Positions 56,381 to 64,000 of a stretch of 64,000 nucleotides of DNA are shown piece after piece; the first letter of the stretch is position 1; each line of letters begins with the position of its first letter. Where the stretch lies: the NCBI RefSeq assembly GCF_040115645.1, contig NW_027096114.1, positions 1 to 64,000 on the forward strand, in the 5' to 3' direction. A model generated the notes under the pieces. The model saw nothing but the letters and a program-made list of their open reading frames with translations, ran no database searches and had not been told where the DNA came from. Source of the stretch: Euwallacea fornicatus. Lineage: Eukaryota > Arthropoda > Insecta > Coleoptera > Curculionidae. Made by a program: the position numbers and the translations under genes.

Positions 56381-57679
56381 TGCTTATTTTGCCAAAAGGA
56401 GACGATTTGAACAAAATTGGTTGTAGCGTTTGCGAGAAATCGCCAAATTGTACGATTTGGCCAAAAAGTGCCGCTTCTATTAGAGCCAAATTGACGATTT
56501 GCCGTTTAAGGCCTTATTATGCTTATTTTGCCAAAAGGAGACGATTTGAACAAAATTGGTTGTAGCGTTTGCGAGATATCGCCAAATTGTACGATTTGGC
56601 CAAAAAGTGCCGCTTCTATTAGAGCCAAATTGACGATTTGCCGTTTAAGGCCTTATTATGCTTATTTTGCCAAAAGGAGACGATTTGAACAAAATTGGTT
56701 GTAGCGTTTGCGAGATATCGCCAAATTGTACGATTTGGCCAAAAAGTGCCGCTTCTATTAGAGCCAAATTGACGATTTGCCGTTTAAGGCCTTATTATGC
56801 TTATTTTGCCAAAAGGAGACGATTTGAACAAAATTGGTTGTAGCGTTTGCGAGATATCGCCAAATCATAAGATTTGGCCAAAAAGTGCCGCTTCTATTAG
56901 AGCCAAATTGACGATTTGCCGTTTAAGGCCTTATTATGCTTATTTTGCCAAAAGGAGACGATTTGAACAAAATTGCTTGTAGCGTTTGCGAGATATCGCC
57001 AAATTGTACGATTTGGCAAAAAAGTGCCGCTTGTATTAGAGCCAAATTGACGATTTGCCGTTTAAGGCCTTATTATGCTTATTTTACCAAAAGGAGACGA
57101 TTTGAACAAAATTGGTTGTAGCGTTTGCGAGATATCGCCAATTTGTACGATTTGGCCAAAAAGTGCCGCTTCTATTAGAGCCAAATTGACGATTTGCCGT
57201 TTAAGGCCTTATTATGTTTATTTTGCCAAAAGGAGACGATTTGAACAAAATTGCTTGTAGCGTTTGCGAGATATCGCCAAATCATAAGATTTGGCCAAAA
57301 AGTGCCGCTTCTATTAGAGCCAAATTGACGATTTGCCGTTTGAGGCCTTATTATGCTTATTTTGCCAAAAGGAGACGATTTGAACAAAATTGGTTGTAGC
57401 GTTTGCGAGATATCGCCAAATCATAAGATTTGGCCAAAAAGTGCCTCTTCTATTAGAGCCAAATTGACGATTTGCCGTTTAAGGCCTTATTATGCTTATT
57501 TTGCCAAAAGGAGACGATTTGAACAAAATTGGTTGTAGCGTTTGCGAGATATCGCCAAATCGTAAGATTTGGCCAAAAAGTGCCGCTTCTATTAGAGCCA
57601 AATTGACGATTTGCCGTTTAAGGCCTTATTATGCTTATTTTACCAAAAGGAGACGATTTGAACAAAATTGGTTGTAGCG

Positions 57680-60600
57680 TTTGCGAGATATCGCCAATTT
57701 GTACGATTTGGCCAAAAAGTGCCGCTTCTATTAGAGCCAAATTGACGATTTGCCGTTTAAGGCCTTATTATGCTTATTTTGCCAAAAGGAGACGATTTGA
57801 ACAAAATTGCTTGTAGCGTTTGCGAGATATCGCCAAATTGTACGATTTGGCCAAAAAGTGCCGCTTCTATTAGAGCCAAATTGACGATTTGCCGTTTAAG
57901 GCCTTATTATGCTTATTTTGCCAAAAGGAGACGATTTGAACAAAATTGCTTGTAGCGTTTGCGAGATATCGCCAAATCATAAGATTTGGCCAAAAAGTGC
58001 CGCTTCTATTAGAGCCAAATTGACGATTTGCCGTTTAAGGCCTTATTATGCTTATTTTACCAAAAGGAGACGATTTGAACAAAATTGGTTGTAGCGTTTG
58101 CGAGATATCGCCAATTTGTACGATTTGGCCAAAAAGTGCCGCTTCTATTAGAGCCAAATTGACGATTTGCCGTTTAAGGCCTTATTATGCTTATTTTGCC
58201 AAAAGGAGACGATTTGAACAAAATTGGTTGTAGCGTTTGCGAGATATCGCCAAATCATAAGATTTGGCCAAAAAGTGCCTCTTCTATTAGAGCCAAATTG
58301 ACGATTTGCCGTTTAAGGCCTTATTATGCTTATTTTGCCAAAAGGAGACGATTTGAACAAAATTGGTTGTAGCGTTTGCGAGATATCGCCAAATCGTAAG
58401 ATTTGGCCAAAAAGTGCCGCTTCTATTAGAGCCAAATTGACGATTTGCCGTTTAAGGCCTTATTATGCTTATTTTGCCAAAAGGAGACGATTTGAACAAA
58501 ATTGGTTGTAGCGTTTGCGAGATATCGCCAAATTGTACGATTTGGCCAAAAAGTGCCGCTTCTATTAGAGCCAAATTGACGATTTGCCGTTTAAGGCCTT
58601 ATTATGCTTATTTTGCCAAAAGGAGACGATTTGAACAAAATTGGTTGTAGCGTTTGCGAGATATCGCCAAATCATAAGATTTGGCCAAAAAGTGCCTCTT
58701 CTATTAGAGCCAAATTGACGATTTGCCGTTTAAGGCCTTATTATGCTTATTTTGCCAAAAGGAGACGATTTGAACAAAATTGGTTGTAGCGTTTGCGAGA
58801 TATCGCCAAATCGTAAGATTTGGCCAAAAAGTGCCGCTTCTATTAGAGCCAAATTGACGATTTGCCGTTTAAGGCCTTATTATGCTTATTTTGCCAAAAG
58901 GAGACGATTTGAACAAAATTGCTTGTAGCGTTTGCGAGATATCGCCAAATCGTAAGATTTGGCCAAAAAGTGCCGCTTCTATTAGAGCCAAATTGACGAT
59001 TTGCCGTTTAAGGCCTTATTATGCTTATTTTGCCAAAAGGAGACGATTTGAACAAAATTGCTTGTAGCGTTTGCGAGATATCGCCAAATCATAAGATTTG
59101 GCCAAAAAGTGCCGCTTCTATTAGAGCCAAATTGACGATTTGCCGTTTAAGGCCTTATTATGCTTATTTTGCCAAAAGGAGACGATTTGAACAAAATTGG
59201 TTGGAGCGTTGGCGAAATAACGCCAAATTGTACAATTTGGCCAAAAAGTGCCGCTTCTATTAGAGCCAAATTGACGATTTGCCGTTTAAGGCCTTATTAT
59301 GCTTATTTTGCCAAAAGGAGACGATTTGAACAAAATTGGTTGTAGCGTTTGCGAGATAACGCCAAATCATAAGATTTGCCCAAAAAGTGCCGCTTCTATT
59401 AGAGCCAAATTGACGATTTGCCGTTTAAGGCCTTATTATGCTTATGTTGCCAAAAGGAGACGATTTGAACAAAATTGGTTGTAGCGTTTGCGAGATATCG
59501 CCAAATTGTACGATTTGGCCAAAAAGTGCCGCTTCTATCAGAGCCAAATTGACGATTTGCCGTTTAAGGCCTTATTATGCTTATTTTGCCAAAAGGAGAC
59601 GATTTGAACAAAATTGCTTGTAGCGTTTGCGAGATATCGCCAAATCATAAGATTTGGCCAAAAAGTGCCGCTTTTATTAGAGCCAAATTGACGATTTGCC
59701 GTTTAAGGCCTTATTATGCTTATTTTGCCAAAAGGAGACGATTTGAACAAAATTGGTTGTAGCGTTTGCGAGATATCGCCAAATCATAAGATTTGGCCAA
59801 AAAGTGCCGCTTCTATTAGAGCCAAATTGACGATTTGCCGTTTAAGGCCTTATTATGCTTATTTTGCCAAAAGGAGACGATTTGAACAAAATTGCTTGTA
59901 GCGTTTGCGAGATATCGCCAAATCATAAGATTTGGCCAAAAAGTGCCGCTTCTATTAGAGCCAAATTGACAATTTGCCGTTTAAGGCCTTATTATGCTTA
60001 TTTTGCCAAAAGGAGACGATTTGAACAAAATTGGTTGGAGCGTTGGCGAAATAACGCCAAATTGTACAATTTGGCCAAAAAGTGCCGCTTCTATTAGAGC
60101 CAAATTGACGATTTGCCGTTTAAGGCCTTATTATGCTTATTTTGCCAAAAGGAGACGATTTGAACAAAATTGGTTATAGCGTTTGCGAGATATCGCCAAA
60201 TCATAAGATTTGCCCAAAAAGTGCCGCTTCTATTAGAGCCAAGTTGACGATTTGCCGTTTAAGGCCTTATTATGCTTATTTTGCCAAAAGGAGACGATTT
60301 GAACAAAATTGCTTGTAGCGTTTGCGAGATATCGCCAATTTGTACGATTTGGCCAAAAAGTGCCGCTTCTATTAGAGCCAAATTGACGATTTGCCGTTTA
60401 AGGCCTTATTATGCTTATTTTGCCAAAAGGAGACGATTTGAACAAAATTGCTTGTAGCGTTTGCGAGATATCGCCAAATTGTACGATTTGGCCAAAAAGT
60501 GCCGCTTCTATTAGAGCCAAATTGACGATTTGCCGTTTAAGGCCTTATTATGCTTATTTTGCCAAAAGGAGACGATTTGAACAAAATTGCTTGTAGCGTT

Positions 60601-62973
60601 TGCGAGATATCGCCAAATCATAAGATTTGGCCAAAAAGTGCCGCTTCTATTAGAGCCAAATTGACGATTTGCCGTTTAAGGCCTTATTATGCTTATTTTA
60701 CCAAAAGGAGACGATTTGAACAAAATTGGTTGTAGCGTTTGCGAGATATCGCCAATTTGTACGATTTGGCCAAAAAGTGCCGCTTCTATTAGAGCCAAAT
60801 TGACGATTTGCCGTTTAAGGCCTTATTATGCTTATTTTGCCAAAAGGAGACGATTTGAACAAAATTGGTTGTAGCGTTTGCGAGATATCGCCAAATCATA
60901 AGATTTGGCCAAAAAGTGCCTCTTCTATTAGAGCCAAATTGACGATTTGCCGTTTAAGGCCTTATTATGCTTATTTTGCCAAAAGGAGACGATTTGAACA
61001 AAATTGGTTGTAGCGTTTGCGAGATATCGCCAAATCGTAAGATTTGGCCAAAAAGTGCCGCTTCTATTAGAGCCAAATTGACGATTTGCCGTTTAAGGCC
61101 TTATTATGCTTATTTTGCCAAAAGGAGACGATTTGAACAAAATTGGTTGTAGCGTTTGCGAGATATCGCCAAATTGTACGATTTGGCCAAAAAGTGCCGC
61201 TTCTATTAGAGCCAAATTGACGATTTGCCGTTTAAGGCCTTATTATGCTTATTTTGCCAAAAGGAGACGATTTGAACAAAATTGGTTGTAGCGTTTGCGA
61301 GATATCGCCAAATCATAAGATTTGGCCAAAAAGTGCCTCTTCTATTAGAGCCAAATTGACGATTTGCCGTTTAAGGCCTTATTATGCTTATTTTGCCAAA
61401 AGGAGACGATTTGAACAAAATTGGTTGTAGCGTTTGCGAGATATCGCCAAATCGTAAGATTTGGCCAAAAAGTGCCGCTTCTATTAGAGCCAAATTGACG
61501 ATTTGCCGTTTAAGGCCTTATTATGCTTATTTTGCCAAAAGGAGACGATTTGAACAAAATTGCTTGTAGCGTTTGCGAGATATCGCCAAATCGTAAGATT
61601 TGGCCAAAAAGTGCCGCTTCTATTAGAGCCAAATTGACGATTTGCCGTTTAAGGCCTTATTATGCTTATTTTGCCAAAAGGAGACGATTTGAACAAAATT
61701 GCTTGTAGCGTTTGCGAGATATCGCCAAATCATAAGATTTGGCCAAAAAGTGCCGCTTCTATTAGAGCCAAATTGACGATTTGCCGTTTAAGGCCTTATT
61801 ATGCTTATTTTGCCAAAAGGAGACGATTTGAACAAAATTGGTTGGAGCGTTGGCGAAATAACGCCAAATTGTACAATTTGGCCAAAAAGTGCCGCTTCTA
61901 TTAGAGCCAAATTGACGATTTGCCGTTTAAGGCCTTATTATGCTTATTTTGCCAAAAGGAGACGATTTGAACAAAATTGGTTGTAGCGTTTGCGAGATAA
62001 CGCCAAATCATAAGATTTGCCCAAAAAGTGCCGCTTCTATTAGAGCCAAATTGACGATTTGCCGTTTAAGGCCTTATTATGCTTATGTTGCCAAAAGGAG
62101 ACGATTTGAACAAAATTGGTTGTAGCGTTTGCGAGATATCGCCAAATTGTACGATTTGGCCAAAAAGTGCCGCTTCTATCAGAGCCAAATTGACGATTTG
62201 CCGTTTAAGGCCTTATTATGCTTATTTTGCCAAAAGGAGACGATTTGAACAAAATTGCTTGTAGCGTTTGCGAGATATCGCCAAATCATAAGATTTGGCC
62301 AAAAAGTGCCGCTTTTATTAGAGCCAAATTGACGATTTGCCGTTTAAGGCCTTATTATGCTTATTTTGCCAAAAGGAGACGATTTGAACAAAATTGGTTG
62401 TAGCGTTTGCGAGATATCGCCAAATCATAAGATTTGGCCAAAAAGTGCCGCTTCTATTAGAGCCAAATTGACGATTTGCCGTTTAAGGCCTTATTATGCT
62501 TATTTTGCCAAAAGGAGACGATTTGAACAAAATTGCTTGTAGCGTTTGCGAGATATCGCCAAATCATAAGATTTGGCCAAAAAGTGCCGCTTCTATTAGA
62601 GCCAAATTGACAATTTGCCGTTTAAGGCCTTATTATGCTTATTTTGCCAAAAGGAGACGATTTGAACAAAATTGGTTGGAGCGTTGGCGAAATAACGCCA
62701 AATTGTACAATTTGGCCAAAAAGTGCCGCTTCTATTAGAGCCAAATTGACGATTTGCCGTTTAAGGCCTTATTATGCTTATTTTGCCAAAAGGAGACGAT
62801 TTGAACAAAATTGGTTATAGCGTTTGCGAGATATCGCCAAATCATAAGATTTGCCCAAAAAGTGCCGCTTCTATTAGAGCCAAGTTGACGATTTGCCGTT
62901 TAAGGCCTTATTATGCTTATTTTGCCAAAAGGAGACGATTTGAACAAAATTGCTTGTAGCGTTTGCGAGATAT
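57680..62973 (+). repeat. Tandem 2641-bp higher-order unit (19 monomers), two copies
   Basis: The sequence from about 57680 repeats at +2641 bp (exactly 19 x 139) through 62973, with no differences noticed. Diagnostic pairs: TTATGTTGCC at ~59442/62083, CTATCAGAGCC at ~59535/62176, CTTTTATTAG at ~59671/62312, GACAATTTGCC at ~59968/62609 and CAAGTTGACG at ~60240/62881. Within the unit, a six-monomer (834-bp) sub-duplication relates ~59021 to ~59855. Confidence 0.9.
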
Positions 62974-63190
62974 CGCCAAATTGTACGATTTGGCCAAAAA
63001 GTGCCGCTTCTATTAGAGCCAAATTGACGATTTGCCATTTAAGGCCTTATTATGCTTATTTTGCCAAAAGGAGACGATTTGAACAAAATTGGTTGTAGCG
63101 TTTGCGAGATATCGCCAAATCATAAGATTTGGCCAAAAAGTGCCGCTTCTATTAGAGCCAAATTGACGATTTGCCGTTTAAGGCCTTATT

Positions 63191-64000
63191 ATGCTTATTT
63201 TGCCAAAAGGAGACGATTTGAACAAAATTGGTTGTAGCGTTTGCGAGATATCGCCAAATTGTACGATTTGGCCAAAAAGTGCCGCTTCTATTAGAGCCAA
63301 ATTGATGATTTGCCGTTTAAGGCCTTATTATGCTTATTTTGCCAAAAGGAGACGATTTGAACAAAATTGGTTGTAGCGTTTGCGAGATATCGCCAAATCA
63401 TAAGATTTGGCCAAAAAGTGCCTCTTCTATTAGAGCCAAATTGACGATTTGCCGTTTAATGCCTTATTATGCTTATTTTGCCAAAAGGAGACGATTTGAA
63501 CAAAATTGGTTGTAGCGTTTGCGAGATAACGCCAAATCATAAGATTTGCCCAAAAAGTGCCGCTTCTATTAGAGCCAAATTGACGATTTGCCGTTTAAGG
63601 CCTTATTAAGCTTATGTTGCCAAAAGGAGACGATTTGAACAAAATTGGTTGTAGCGTTTGCGAGATATCGCCAAATTGTACGATTTGGCCAAAAAGTGCC
63701 GCTTCTATCAGAGCCAAATTGACGATTTGCCGTTTAAGGCCTTATTATGCTTATTTTGCCAAAAGGAGACGATTTGAACAAAATTGGTTGTAGCGTTTGC
63801 GAGATATCGCCAAATTGTACGATTTGGCCAAAAAGTGCCGCTTCTATTAGAGCCAAATTGATGATTTGCCGTTTAAGGCCTTATTATGCTTATTTTGCCA
63901 AAAGGAGACGATTTGAACAAAATTGGTTGTAGCGTTTGAGAGATATCGCCAAATCATAAGATTTGGCCAAAAAGTGCCTCTTCTATTAGAGCCAAATTGA
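63191..64000 (+). repeat. Tandem 556-bp unit (4 monomers)
   Basis: AATTGATGATTTGCC near 63300 recurs near 63856 and GTGCCTCTTC near 63418 recurs near 63974, both at 556 bp (4 x 139). The second copy is cut by the window end. Confidence 0.8.

Larger units (their letters stand above)
56381..64000 (+). repeat. Satellite array 3: about 55 monomers of 139 bp, running off the window
   Basis: Same phase and orientation as array 2 once element C and one TGCT are removed. No 246-bp variants are present. Instead, some monomers carry GAGCGTTGGCGAAATAACGCC joined directly to the standard sequence (near 59210, 60045, 61850 and 62685). Recurrent local variants: GTGCCTCTTC, CGTAAGATTTGG and TTATGTTGCC. Confidence 0.97.

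Overview
The window is eukaryotic, almost certainly arthropod (most likely insect) heterochromatin. About two thirds (roughly 42 kb) is one family of 139-bp satellite DNA. The rest is LTR retrotransposons of the Ty3/mdg4 errantivirus type (17.6/297/ZAM-like), which carry gag, pol and a fusion-type env. I see no host gene, tRNA or rRNA. The insect assignment rests on the errantivirus type, the tRNA-Ser-like primer site and the A_AAT_TTT frameshift site; the species cannot be told from this sequence.

Layout: (1) 1-6097 is a 5'-truncated view of minus-strand element A: an env fragment with two 1-nt deletions, then pol, gag, leader and 5' LTR. (2) 6098-31708 is satellite array 1, about 175 monomers of 139 bp; 12 of them carry an extra 107-bp module (246 bp). 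Kilobase-scale higher-order duplications are superimposed. (3) 31709-39225 is element B, a complete minus-strand copy of the same family as A, with identical-looking 197-bp LTRs, a 4-bp target duplication (CGCC), polypurine tract, intact env, pol and gag, and primer site. (4) 39226-48434 is satellite array 2, interrupted at 46183-46568 by a plus-oriented 386-bp solo LTR of a third family (target duplication CGAG). (5) 48435-56380 is element C, a complete minus-strand errantivirus of a second family with 239-bp LTRs and target duplication TGCT. (6) 56381-64000 is satellite array 3, with a tandemly repeated 19-monomer (2641-bp) higher-order unit.

Elements B and C share one expression plan that can be read from the sequence. 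Gag is translated from full-length RNA. Pol is made by a -1 ribosomal frameshift near the end of gag. Env appears to come from a spliced RNA. In both families a tiny hydrophobic leader exon, opened by the first AUG downstream of the primer site, ends in a GTAAGT splice donor. In unspliced RNA the same donor supplies the TAA stop of a 9-10-codon upstream ORF just before gag. Splicing to an acceptor at the end of pol puts that leader in frame with env as a probable signal peptide.

A and B share the same right-hand satellite flank for about 2.3 kb, so they are copies of one insertion moved by segmental duplication (or an assembly duplication), not two insertions. A paralogous empty site for the B insertion appears to survive near 42191-42950.
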